Positions 19,282 through 28,111 of a DNA stretch of 64,000 nucleotides are shown here, in pieces. The notes under the pieces are model-generated. The model did not search any database, was not told the origin of the DNA, and worked only from the letters and a program-made list of their open reading frames with translations. The DNA comes from Alteribacillus iranensis. Lineage in GTDB: Bacteria > Bacillota > Bacilli > Bacillales > Marinococcaceae. A program made the position numbers and the translations under genes. The first letter of the stretch is position 1; the number at the start of each line of letters is the position of its first letter. The stretch lies in the NCBI RefSeq assembly GCF_900113025.1, contig NZ_FONT01000001.1:1-64000 (forward strand). Direction: 5' to 3'.

Positions 19282-20790
19282 ATGAGAATACATATAAAAG
19301 GAGCACTTGAAAAAGAACTTCAAAGCATGCAACATATTGTTGACTTATACAATATGAGTGCTACTCTCCATTTAGAACCGGAATCAGAGAGCACAGTTTC
19401 CATTACATTTTCAGAAGAGGAGAAGAGCAATTATCTGAATGTTACTGGTGTTTTTGATCATAAACACGGAGAAAAGGTTGTCAAATCATTTCAAAAACAT
19501 GCTCCTGCCATGGCCACAGAAAAAGATAGAGTGGCTTTAGCGAAACAAGCTCGAGCCCATGTGTTAGTATTAATACTAAATGAATGGACAAATACAAAAC
19601 AGCCATGGGGAACGTTGACAGGAATTCGTCCTGTGAAATTATGGCATAAGTTATATCAAGAAGGAATGTCATCCGACAACATTCATCGTTACCTCGTCAA
19701 TGAATTTTTAGTTTCTGATGAGAAAGCGAATTTGGTTAGGAGTATTGCTAAACGGCAACAGCAAGTTCTTCCTGATCTGTATGCTTTGGCTGAAGGGGTT
19801 AGCATCTACATAGGGATTCCGTTTTGCCCCACAAAGTGTGCATACTGTACTTTTCCAGCGTATGCTATCCCAGGTAAAAATGGCCCGGTCGCTACCTTTC
19901 TGAAGGGGCTTCATTATGAAATGGAAGAAATAGGAGGCTATTTGAAAAGAAATAACATTCCAGTAACTACTATCTATTTTGGTGGAGGTACACCGACTAG
20001 TATCAGTGCAGAAGAGATGGACCAATTATATGCCAAAATGTATGAAGTGATCCCGATGGAACGTGTGAGAGAAGTAACAGTAGAAGCCGGACGACCTGAC
20101 ACGATTACCCCTGATAAGCTCCAAGTGTTAAGAAAATGGAATATAGATCGTATTAGTATCAACCCACAAACATTCGAGAACCAAACATTAGAGACAATCG
20201 GCCGACATCATTCGGTAGAAGAAACGATAAAAAAATATCATTTATCCAGAGAAATGGGAATGAAAAATATAAATATGGATTTAATTATTGGGCTGCCAAA
20301 TGAAGGAGTTCCGGAAATGGAGCGTACCTTACAGGAAACGAAAAGCCTTATGCCTGAATCCCTCACAGTCCATACGCTGTCTTTCAAAAGAGCCTCCAAA
20401 ATGACAAAAGAGAAAGAAAAATATCAAGTGGCGGATGGGAATGAAGTTAGTAAGATGATGGGGCTCACAGCGGACTGGATGGAGGAGAACGAATACTATC
20501 CCTATTATCTTTATCGCCAAAAAAATATACTCGGTAATTTAGAAAACATCGGGTATTCGATGGAAGGAAAAGAAAGTCTCTATAATATTATTATCATGGA
20601 AGAAGTACAAACGATCTTAGGTTTAGGATGTGGTGCTGCGAGCAAGTACGTAGATCCGCATACGAAGAAAATCACCAGGTATGCAAATCCAAAAGATCCT
20701 GTATCGTATAAGAACCGCTATAAAGAATGCACAGATAAAAAGTTGATGGCGTTAAATAACATATATACAAACAAAGCTGTTCCAAAATAA
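19282..20790 (+). CDS. hemZ: Oxygen-independent coproporphyrinogen III dehydrogenase-like protein HemZ
   Basis: Radical SAM protein assigned to anaerobic oxidation of coproporphyrinogen III in heme synthesis, though its exact activity in Bacilli is debated. 502 residues as in B. subtilis. The iron-sulfur motif CPTKCAYC has Cys182, Cys186 and Cys189; YFGGGTPTSI and RISINPQTFENQTL are typical HemN-family blocks. A Bacillus-specific N-terminal domain of about 170 residues precedes the barrel. ATG 19282 follows AAAGAGGTAGGGAAGA. It is a single gene with its own terminator; the aerobic hemEHY operon lies at 42-46 kb. Confidence 0.92.
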   Translation: MRIHIKGALEKELQSMQHIVDLYNMSATLHLEPESESTVSITFSEEEKSNYLNVTGVFDHKHGEKVVKSFQKHAPAMATEKDRVALAKQARAHVLVLILNEWTNTKQPWGTLTGIRPVKLWHKLYQEGMSSDNIHRYLVNEFLVSDEKANLVRSIAKRQQQVLPDLYALAEGVSIYIGIPFCPTKCAYCTFPAYAIPGKNGPVATFLKGLHYEMEEIGGYLKRNNIPVTTIYFGGGTPTSISAEEMDQLYAKMYEVIPMERVREVTVEAGRPDTITPDKLQVLRKWNIDRISINPQTFENQTLETIGRHHSVEETIKKYHLSREMGMKNINMDLIIGLPNEGVPEMERTLQETKSLMPESLTVHTLSFKRASKMTKEKEKYQVADGNEVSKMMGLTADWMEENEYYPYYLYRQKNILGNLENIGYSMEGKESLYNIIIMEEVQTILGLGCGAASKYVDPHTKKITRYANPKDPVSYKNRYKECTDKKLMALNNIYTNKAVPK

Positions 20791-20808
20791 AGGGGAACAG
20801 CTTCTTTT
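20774..20808 (+). terminator. Terminator of hemZ
   Basis: AAGCTGTTCC pairs with GGAACAGCTT; the stop codon lies in the loop and CTTTT follows. Confidence 0.85.
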
Positions 20809-20907
20809 ATGAATGTATCACATTGCCATTCCTTGCTAACATATGCATGCGTAGCTATGCACGAGTATCTCTGGTATGGAATAGGATAGCTTGAAAAGGA
20901 GGCGGGA

Positions 20908-21279
20908 ATGGTAATGTGGAATAAAATGCATATGCACCATTTGTGTAAACAACATGTAGGGAAATATGTGGCGGTTCAAACTGTAAATCAAGAACAGATC
21001 CATGGATTTGTTGAGGACGTAGATGATGACCATGTATATATGGTGGTACCAGATAATAATTATCCAACTGGACCATCAAACCCCATGCACCCCATGACTT
21101 CTCCACATGGAAACATGACGGATGATTCTACGAAGCCCTATCCTCACAATAGACAGTATTATGGTTATTATGGTGGGTATCCGGGATGGGGATATGGCCC
21201 TGCGCCTTACTCGGGTTTTAGGCGACTTGTGCTTCCTCTAACTGCGTTAGTAGCATTATCCACTCTTCCCTACTTTTAA
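20908..21279 (+). CDS. Hypothetical protein (123 aa) with Sm-like N-terminus and hydrophobic C-terminus
   Basis: Not recognised as a named gene. Residues about 10-50 (QHVGKYVAVQTVNQEQIHGF, then VEDVDDDHVYMVVPD) have the pattern of a small beta-barrel of Sm/LSm or coat-protein type. A Pro/His/Tyr/Gly-rich middle (YYGYYGGYPGWGYGPAP) follows, then a short hydrophobic tail RRLVLPLTALVALSTLPYF. Similar small proteins with this layout occur in several Bacillus genomes and are often sporulation or surface related; that link is only an impression. AAAAGGAGGCGGGA precedes the ATG, which is strong support that it is translated. Confidence 0.75.
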   Translation: MVMWNKMHMHHLCKQHVGKYVAVQTVNQEQIHGFVEDVDDDHVYMVVPDNNYPTGPSNPMHPMTSPHGNMTDDSTKPYPHNRQYYGYYGGYPGWGYGPAPYSGFRRLVLPLTALVALSTLPYF

Positions 21280-21480
21280 AAACAAGTATCCTTACCAATG
21301 TTTATTATCCTTGTAAAGGGGCGCCGGAAAAGATTGAGCTTGTCTTTGTCTTTCTGAGACTGCCTCTTCTTTTCTTTTTTAGATTGAAGAAAAAAAGCCT
21401 TTTGCTTACATAGGAGCCCGGAAAGGAAAAAGCGTGTAATCGCTGAATTTAGTATAATAAATGAAGAAAGGAGACTGGTT

Positions 21481-22698
21481 ATGGAACACGTGCGATTTAT
21501 TCACGCAGCTGATATGCATATAGGCTCTCCCATATCAGTTGCCAAAGGGTCCCCCTATTATATTAAGGAACTGTTACAAGACAGTATATATATAGCGTTT
21601 ACTAACTTAGTAAGAGATGCCATTGATTATGACGTGGATTTTGTTATTTTGGCAGGAGATTTATTTGACCAAACAAATAGAGGGATTCGCAGTCAGTTGT
21701 TTCTTAGAAAGCAGTTTTTACGTTTAGAAGCGAAGCAAATTCCTGTTTACATTGTTTTTGGTAACCATGATCCGGTGGACGTTCAGTACGCTCCAATGAA
21801 TTGGCCGGCAAATGTACATATATTTTCATCTTCTCCGGAGTGCAAGAGGTTTTGCAAAAATGATACAATTGTTCACTTGTATGGCTGCAGCTATAAAGGA
21901 AAAGTGGTTCATGAGAATTTAGCAAAATCGTATGAGAAGAAAGCAGGGGCACATTATCATATAGGAGTCCTGCACGGTCAAGAGGGACAAGGACTTGAAA
22001 GTCACTCCTATGCTCCTTTTACAAAAAGAGACTTATTAGAAAAAAATATGGATTACTGGGCTTTAGGTCACATCCACCGTCGGTCTTCTCTCTCTGAGCG
22101 GATTCATTATCCAGGAAATATTCAAGGACGTCACAGGAAAGAAGTCGGTAAGAAAGGGTACCTCCTCGTCGAATTAGAAGGAGGACACTCCCCAAGTGTT
22201 TCTTTTCAGTCAACGGCACCCATTCTTATTACGAAAGTAAAGGTAAGGATAGAAGATAACGATACTATCGACAGTGTAACGGATAAGTTGTTAGCAGCCA
22301 TTGCGACAAAAAAACGAGATGCAATCAAAGGTATTTGTGTGGAAGTAGAATTAGTAGGAGCAGGGCCATTATACTATTATATCCAGGAAGAAATGAATGA
22401 ATGGGTGGCAGCCCTAAATGAAATCGGTGAATCGGAACAAACCTTTTTTTATATATTCAGCATTATAAATGGAATAGAGCCTTTGATGCGTACGGAGAAC
22501 AATCATTTTGTAAAGGATATTTTGGAGTCCGCAGATTATCTTTCGAATAATCCCGACATTCTTGAAAAAGAATGGGATGTTTTGTTGCAGCATCCTTCAT
22601 TGAGACCACTCCTTAGTAGTCATTCGATTGACAAGTCGGAAGTAATGGCTGAGGCGAAACAGTGGATAAGATTATTATGGAAAGGAGACGACTCGTGA
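21481..22698 (+). CDS. yhaO: SbcD-like metallophosphoesterase / DNA repair exonuclease YhaO
   Basis: Probable Mn-dependent nuclease subunit of an SbcCD/Mre11-Rad50-like complex with YhaN. 405 residues. Metal-binding motifs: FIHAADMHIGSP (DxH), LAGDLFD (GD), FGNHDPVD (GNHD), GVLHGQEG and ALGHIHRR (GHxH). The C-terminal 150 residues are a family-specific helical region. GAAAGGAGACTGGTT precedes the ATG. The stop overlaps the GTG start of yhaN by four bases. A TATAAT at about 21450 is a possible -10. Confidence 0.92.
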   Translation: MEHVRFIHAADMHIGSPISVAKGSPYYIKELLQDSIYIAFTNLVRDAIDYDVDFVILAGDLFDQTNRGIRSQLFLRKQFLRLEAKQIPVYIVFGNHDPVDVQYAPMNWPANVHIFSSSPECKRFCKNDTIVHLYGCSYKGKVVHENLAKSYEKKAGAHYHIGVLHGQEGQGLESHSYAPFTKRDLLEKNMDYWALGHIHRRSSLSERIHYPGNIQGRHRKEVGKKGYLLVELEGGHSPSVSFQSTAPILITKVKVRIEDNDTIDSVTDKLLAAIATKKRDAIKGICVEVELVGAGPLYYYIQEEMNEWVAALNEIGESEQTFFYIFSIINGIEPLMRTENNHFVKDILESADYLSNNPDILEKEWDVLLQHPSLRPLLSSHSIDKSEVMAEAKQWIRLLWKGDDS

Positions 22699-25523
22699 GA
22701 ATTGAAAAAATCCACATACATGGATTTGGTAAATTAATTCATACTACCATCAGAATGGAGTCTACTCTTCACTTTATCGTCGGAGAAAACGAAGCGGGTA
22801 AATCAACCATACGAGCTTTTATACAAGCTGTCTTATTTGGGTTTCCTACAAGAAAAGAAAAATTACTGCGTTATGAGCCGAAACATTCAAGTAACTATGG
22901 AGGAAGCATTACGATTCGCATGGACGACGGTAGAGAAGTAATGATTGAGCGAATATTAAAAAGCAAGGCAGCCGGAGATGTGACAGTCACACTTGACAAT
23001 GGAGAGATTCATGGAGAGGAATGGCTACATGTTCAATTAGGAAAGATGGATCGGCATACATATCAAGGCATCTTTTCGTTTGGAGTGGACGGAATTCAGG
23101 CACTGCATGAGTTAAAAGGAGAAGAATTAAATCAGTATATTTATGAAGCGGGCGTCACGGGGACTCGAGAGCTCGCACGACTAGAAAAAGAGTTAGCTGA
23201 TAGAACCGACCAGTTATTTCGGCCAAAAGGGAAGAAGCCAATCATAAATTCAAAAGTGAAACATGTGCACCAGAGAGTGCTTGAAGTAAAAAGTTGGGAG
23301 AGAAATTTTGAAAAGTACAATCAATTGCTAGAAGAGAAAGAGCAAATCAATCAACAATTAAAGAAACTACTAGTAGAGAAACGCGTTACGGAACAGAAAA
23401 AAGAAAAAATACAGAGAAAGAAAGTATTCCGTCAATTGCTAAATGATAAAGAGAAAGTGGAAAAACAACTTCAGCAAATTTTAATGTTACCGCTCTTCAC
23501 AGAAGATGCGGAGAAAACGTGGCGGCAATATACTAAAAGAAAAGAAGATGCCGAATTCGAATGGAATGATATCGAGTTAGACATATGGAAAATATCCGCT
23601 CGTTATCAAGGAGTTAGTGTGAACTGGCCGAAGTATACTAATACAGACAAGAGTTATGCGTTGAAGGAAAAAACGCTCTTATATCAAAGTTTGCGAGAAG
23701 ATATTATTCGTGTAAATGACGACATAGCTAAAAGAAAGATGGAAGCTGATGCCTGGCTGAAAAGAATAAATGGAGATAAAATGACCCTCGCTAATGCAGA
23801 TACTTCTCTTCAGTCCGAAGAAGAATTGAAGGCCATCGAGGAGCGGGGGAAAGATATTAGAGATAAGATGAGAGCTTTAGAAGAACAAAAGAATCAAGAA
23901 GAACGAGAACTACAGCAGATGCAAGCAGAAGTAAATGAATTGGAATCGGAAGTTAGACCTGAGAAGGAACGATTGCAAAGGAAAGAATTGATAGAGAAAC
24001 ATAATCAGTCTTCGCATAGCAAAGGAACATTATATCTGCTTCTAATTACAGCCATATTGCTTTCTATTGGCAGCTGGGAAATAGTTATGGGGAATCAGTT
24101 GCGAGGCGTTATCATTCTCATAGCCGGTGTCATTAGTTTCGTAGTGAATAGAATGAAGGTTGAAGCTAATAAAAAGACGTTTGTTCATAAGAGAGAGAGC
24201 ATTTTACATGAACAGGAGATGGAGGAAGAGGAACGTGTCATCCATCGATTAAAGGAAGTACAATGGCAAATGAAACGAACGTCTCGCAAGATAATAATGA
24301 TGGAGGAAACGCTTGAAAGAGAAATTCAAAACTGGATCCAAATAGAGAAAGAGTTAGAGGATTGGAGACAGCTTTACAAATTTCCAGCATTACCTTCTTA
24401 TCAATCTGTTGAATATTATTTTCACCAAGTGAAAAAATGGCAAGACATGAATCATAAAGTATACACTCTTCACTATGACATAAAATCCAAAAAGAATATG
24501 TTACACAGGATAGAAGCCGAGGTAGAAGAACTAGCTGATGTTTTAAAGATTCCTGTAAAAAGCAGTGTGGAGGAAACTATAAGAGACATTCATGAAACAT
24601 GCAAAGCCGAAGTACGATTAAATGACGATACGTTAGAAGATGCTTCGACTATTCATTATTTGTATGACCAAAAATCTGGGTTGGAACAGACAATGATCCA
24701 TGCGAACGACCACATTCACAGAATATATAACCACTTTCACATAAACACACGAGAAGAGGCAGAAAGGGCCATAGAGGCTAGGTATGAATATGAAAATTGC
24801 CAACAAAAGCTAGAATGGCTTAACGAACAAATAAAAGCACAACTGCTTCCTGGTGAATCCGAACGAGAGTGGAAAGAAGAGATGAAGAGAATAGAGGATG
24901 ACTGGTCTATCAATGAATCAGAGGAAATAGACAAAAAGGAAGAAGAATTACACAAAACTTTTGCAAAAGTGGGGCAGGAAATAGAAAAACTCGAAAAGGA
25001 TGGCACCTATGAGGATATTCTCCAACAAGTAGAGGAGGAAAAAGCTGATTTACAAGATAACATTCATGAGTGGCTGGCTCTCACAACAGCGAAGCAAATG
25101 ATTAATAGAGCAAAATCTGTATATGAAAAAGAGAAGCAGCCCTATGTGATACGGAAAGCGTCAGAATATTTTTCTTATATTACATCGGGTGAAGGACGTC
25201 GCTTACTCGTTCCGGCAGGGAAAGATCAACTTATTATTGAATATGGAAACGGAGATCGGTTTACCCCTGAAGAATTGAGCCGCGGAACAGCCGAACAATT
25301 ATACTTATCATTAAGATTAGCACTTGCAGAATCATTTACACGTGCGGAGGGATTCCCGCTAATCATGGATGATCCCTTTGTGAATTTTGACAGCACACGT
25401 CGACATCAAGCTTTTTCATTAATAAATCAACTCACAAAGAATAGACAAGTTATTTATTTCACCTGTCATGAGGTACCTGATTTTCTAAAAAGTCCTCATA
25501 ATGTTAGCTTTCTTCAAGGATGA
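22695..25523 (+). CDS. yhaN: SbcC/Rad50-like AAA ATPase YhaN
   Basis: Partner ATPase of YhaO. 942 residues from the GTG at 22695, which lies in AAAGGAGACGACTCGTG and overlaps the yhaO stop. N-terminal Walker A VGENEAGKST (about residues 33-42), long coiled coils from about residue 170 to 800, C-terminal signature ELSRGTAEQLYLSLRLALAE and Walker B PLIMDDPFVNFD. In the middle of the coil, around residues 443-490, are two consecutive hydrophobic stretches (LYLLLITAILLSIGSW and GVIILIAGVISFVV) that could be a membrane hairpin, which suggests action at the membrane. In B. subtilis yhaM follows; here a two-component system takes its place. Confidence 0.92.
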   Translation: MRIEKIHIHGFGKLIHTTIRMESTLHFIVGENEAGKSTIRAFIQAVLFGFPTRKEKLLRYEPKHSSNYGGSITIRMDDGREVMIERILKSKAAGDVTVTLDNGEIHGEEWLHVQLGKMDRHTYQGIFSFGVDGIQALHELKGEELNQYIYEAGVTGTRELARLEKELADRTDQLFRPKGKKPIINSKVKHVHQRVLEVKSWERNFEKYNQLLEEKEQINQQLKKLLVEKRVTEQKKEKIQRKKVFRQLLNDKEKVEKQLQQILMLPLFTEDAEKTWRQYTKRKEDAEFEWNDIELDIWKISARYQGVSVNWPKYTNTDKSYALKEKTLLYQSLREDIIRVNDDIAKRKMEADAWLKRINGDKMTLANADTSLQSEEELKAIEERGKDIRDKMRALEEQKNQEERELQQMQAEVNELESEVRPEKERLQRKELIEKHNQSSHSKGTLYLLLITAILLSIGSWEIVMGNQLRGVIILIAGVISFVVNRMKVEANKKTFVHKRESILHEQEMEEEERVIHRLKEVQWQMKRTSRKIIMMEETLEREIQNWIQIEKELEDWRQLYKFPALPSYQSVEYYFHQVKKWQDMNHKVYTLHYDIKSKKNMLHRIEAEVEELADVLKIPVKSSVEETIRDIHETCKAEVRLNDDTLEDASTIHYLYDQKSGLEQTMIHANDHIHRIYNHFHINTREEAERAIEARYEYENCQQKLEWLNEQIKAQLLPGESEREWKEEMKRIEDDWSINESEEIDKKEEELHKTFAKVGQEIEKLEKDGTYEDILQQVEEEKADLQDNIHEWLALTTAKQMINRAKSVYEKEKQPYVIRKASEYFSYITSGEGRRLLVPAGKDQLIIEYGNGDRFTPEELSRGTAEQLYLSLRLALAESFTRAEGFPLIMDDPFVNFDSTRRHQAFSLINQLTKNRQVIYFTCHEVPDFLKSPHNVSFLQG

Positions 25524-25563
25524 GGACTTCTCCTAGACAGGGGCTGAGAAAGGGATGGAAGAT

Positions 25564-26247
25564 ATGACTGATTTTCATATTTATCTCGTGGAAGACGAAC
25601 AGAATTTGTCAGAAGTGATTAAGGCGTACATGGAAAAAGAGCAATGGCACGTTACTGTTTTCGATAATGGAAATGATGCAATACAGGCCATCGAACACCC
25701 TCCTCACCTGTGGGTTCTGGATATTATGCTGCCTGGAACAGATGGGTATCAAATATTAAAGGAAATTCGGAATAAGCAGGGAAACATACCAGTGATATTC
25801 ATCTCTGCCAGAGATCAAGATTTGGACCGGGTTCTCGGGCTGGAAATGGGGAGTGATGATTATCTGGCGAAACCGTTTCTTCCTCAGGAATTAATTATTC
25901 GGGCCAAAAAACTTCTTTCCAGAGTATACGGAGAGCAAACAAAAGAGACGAAAAAGGTGGAGATCAATGATTACATTATTGATCCGGAAGCTAGAACCAT
26001 CATAGATGCCGACAACAAAGACACATATGTAGATTTAACAACGAAAGAGATGGATCTTGTATTGCTTTTAACAGAGGAAGTTGGAAAAGCATTTTCGCGG
26101 GAAGATATTATTGAAAGTGTATGGGGAGAAAATTACTTTGGATCAGAACGGGCTGTTGATGATGTGGTTCGCCGTGTGAGGAAAAAACTGCCTCGTATTC
26201 ACCTTGAGACATTGTATGGCTTTGGATACCGAGTACTATCGTCATGA
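25564..26247 (+). CDS. cssR: Response regulator, CssR-like (secretion stress)
   Basis: OmpR/PhoB-type transcription factor. Receiver domain residues 1-120 with phosphoacceptor Asp53 in LWVLDIMLPGTDG, IFISARD and the Lys in YLAKPFLP; winged-helix DNA-binding domain at about residues 130-227 ending YGFGYRVLSS. Long runs match my recollection of B. subtilis CssR (HLWILDIMLPDTDGY, VPVIFISARD, DRVLGLELGS, KPFLPRELIIR, VVDDLVRRLRRK). CssR activates htrA/htrB-type protease genes when secreted proteins misfold. ATG 25564 is chosen since GAAAGGG is 9 bases upstream; ATG 25555 abuts that site. Overlaps cssS by four bases. Confidence 0.82.
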   Translation: MTDFHIYLVEDEQNLSEVIKAYMEKEQWHVTVFDNGNDAIQAIEHPPHLWVLDIMLPGTDGYQILKEIRNKQGNIPVIFISARDQDLDRVLGLEMGSDDYLAKPFLPQELIIRAKKLLSRVYGEQTKETKKVEINDYIIDPEARTIIDADNKDTYVDLTTKEMDLVLLLTEEVGKAFSREDIIESVWGENYFGSERAVDDVVRRVRKKLPRIHLETLYGFGYRVLSS

Positions 26248-27587
26248 TGAAAGTGAATTTAACGCAACGTATTTGGCTCTCTTTTATACTCCTCGTTTTT
26301 CTCGTGGGGCTCACCGTGACCATTATTTACCCGATCTCCATAAAAGGGACTTTAACGGAAGAAACGTACAGGATGATTGAACAAGAACAGGCCCGCATGG
26401 CAAATCCGTTTAGTGATTATTTTACCCCCCCGCAATCAGAGCTTGATTTCATTGAAAGAAGAGAGGCAGAACGTTCTATCGGCCATCTCTTTCTATTTAA
26501 TGATTTAACTACACTCAGAGGAGAACCCGTTCCTCCTGATAATGTATTAAAAGAAATGGTATCCAAAGCCGTAAATCAAACGGAAGAGAGAGCACGTCAT
26601 GAACTGACTTATAATAACGCCACCTTATTTTATGTTATTACCCGCATTGAATCAGGGGATGAAGAGGCTTATCAAATCTCATACATGTGGGATACATACC
26701 GTGATTTGATGGTCAATCGCTTATGGGAACGACTTGTCTATTTATTCGTGATTGCTAGTTTGCTTAGTTTGCTCCCAGCTATATGGCTAAAAAGATACTT
26801 AAGACACCCTTTAAGAGTATTAGGAAACCATTTTGAACAAATAGCAAAAAGAAATTGGCAGGAACCGTTTCATTGGGAAGGTGATGATGATTTCCAGAAG
26901 TTATCTGACCAATTTGAAAGCATGCGTCAAAATTTAATACGATATGATAATTCACAAAAAACGTTTATTCAACATGCCTCTCATGAATTGAAAACACCAA
27001 TTATGGTTGTGAAAACATATGCTCAATCTGTGAAAGACGGTATCTTACCAAAAAAAGATTTAGAACAAACAATGAATGTGATTATAGAGGAAGCAGATCG
27101 TATGGAACATAGAGTAAAAGATATGCTGTACTTTACAAAGTTAGGTACGATGGAGAATGAAACGATCAATATAGAGGAGACTTTATTCGGTCATTTAGCA
27201 TTCAAGATTGAGGAACGGTTTCGTATGCAGAGAGAGGATGTCACTTTTATTATTGAAGGAGCAGATGTCAGGCTCAAGGTAGACTTAGAGCATATGGAAG
27301 TGCTGCTCGAAAACCTTGTGGAAAATGCAATGCGTTATGCCCGTGACACGATATGGATTTCTGCAAAGGAAAAGGAAAAAAAAGTAGAAATACGAGTGAT
27401 GAATAATGGAGGTTCTATTGAACCAGAAGACCTGCCTTATTTATTTAATCCTTTCCACAAAGGGAACAAGGGACAATTTGGTTTAGGCCTGGCTATCGTG
27501 AAAAGAATTTGCGAATTACATCATGGAGATTATGAGGTAAACAATGTAACAGACGGAGTGGAATTTTTAATAACGTTTCCTAAATAG
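26244..27587 (+). CDS. cssS: Sensor histidine kinase, CssS-like (secretion stress)
   Basis: Membrane sensor of the pair. 447 residues: TM1 at about residues 10-32, an extracytoplasmic sensor domain of about 120 residues, TM2 at about 158-180 (LVYLFVIASLLSLLPAIWL), HAMP, HisKA with His247 in ASHELKTPIMV, and HATPase with N-box ENLVENAMRYA and G-boxes. Segments such as LPAIWLKRYL, ELKTPIMVVKTYAQSVKDGI and FNPFHKGNKGQFGLGLAIVK closely parallel CssS as I remember it. Translationally coupled to the regulator. In B. subtilis cssRS is next to htrB, not here; its position beside yhaL and prsA puts an export-stress sensor next to the main foldase gene. Confidence 0.8.
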   Translation: MMKVNLTQRIWLSFILLVFLVGLTVTIIYPISIKGTLTEETYRMIEQEQARMANPFSDYFTPPQSELDFIERREAERSIGHLFLFNDLTTLRGEPVPPDNVLKEMVSKAVNQTEERARHELTYNNATLFYVITRIESGDEEAYQISYMWDTYRDLMVNRLWERLVYLFVIASLLSLLPAIWLKRYLRHPLRVLGNHFEQIAKRNWQEPFHWEGDDDFQKLSDQFESMRQNLIRYDNSQKTFIQHASHELKTPIMVVKTYAQSVKDGILPKKDLEQTMNVIIEEADRMEHRVKDMLYFTKLGTMENETINIEETLFGHLAFKIEERFRMQREDVTFIIEGADVRLKVDLEHMEVLLENLVENAMRYARDTIWISAKEKEKKVEIRVMNNGGSIEPEDLPYLFNPFHKGNKGQFGLGLAIVKRICELHHGDYEVNNVTDGVEFLITFPK

Positions 27588-27660
27588 CTACCAACAGAAT
27601 ATTAAAAGCGAGCCGTGCATATGAATGGGATAGGACAATAATTAATAAGGGAGGGCTTTC

Positions 27661-27942
27661 ATGAATAACCGTTCCAAGAAGCTGTTAATGACGCTAGTAG
27701 TCCTATTTTTTGGTCTCGTAGTTTGGCAGCGTTTTATGGAAACTAGTCCTGTGCAAGCACCTGCTTGGGTGTTGTTAGCGGTTCTGGGTATTATATTTAG
27801 CGGATATATGTGGAGGCAAACGAGTAAAAGTGAAAAAAAGGAAGAAGAAAATTGGATTGAACAAGAGGGGCGTATATTTATTCGGAGGATGGAAGCGGAG
27901 AGAAAACGGCGAGAAGAGGAACGAGGACGAGCTTCCTCTTAA
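27661..27942 (+). CDS. yhaL: Sporulation-associated membrane protein YhaL-like
   Basis: 93 residues: TM1 about 8-26, TM2 about 34-51 (WVLLAVLGIIFSGYMWRQT), then a charged helix with the family-like EGRIFIRRMEAERKRREEE tail. The second half resembles B. subtilis YhaL (about 70 aa), which has one membrane segment; the extra N-terminal helix here is unusual. The position just before prsA in the opposite direction is the same as in B. subtilis. AAGGGAGGGCTTTC precedes the ATG. The function is unknown. Confidence 0.75.
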   Translation: MNNRSKKLLMTLVVLFFGLVVWQRFMETSPVQAPAWVLLAVLGIIFSGYMWRQTSKSEKKEEENWIEQEGRIFIRRMEAERKRREEERGRASS

Positions 27943-28004
27943 AGAAAAGCTATCTTCCCAATCTAACCAAAGGGAATAAGGGAGTATTCTTTGCTTCCAA
28001 TGAT

Positions 28005-28039
28005 AAACAACCAGTGGTCGAGTGACTACTGGTTGTTTT
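28005..28039. terminator. Bidirectional terminator between yhaL and prsA
   Basis: AAACAACCAGT..GTC pairs with GAC.ACTGGTTGTTT around GAGT, with T-runs available on both strands. Confidence 0.85.
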
Positions 28040-28111
28040 ACTAACTATTTTTTGAGCATGGCCTCGTCGCCGTCTCTCACCTGACTGCAAAGCAAGACGC
28101 TTACAATTTCC

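Noticed and set aside
28050-28110. Possible decayed copy of the dispersed repeat after prsA
   Set aside because: Only the short AGACGCTTAC-like stretch matches; the left border is absent.
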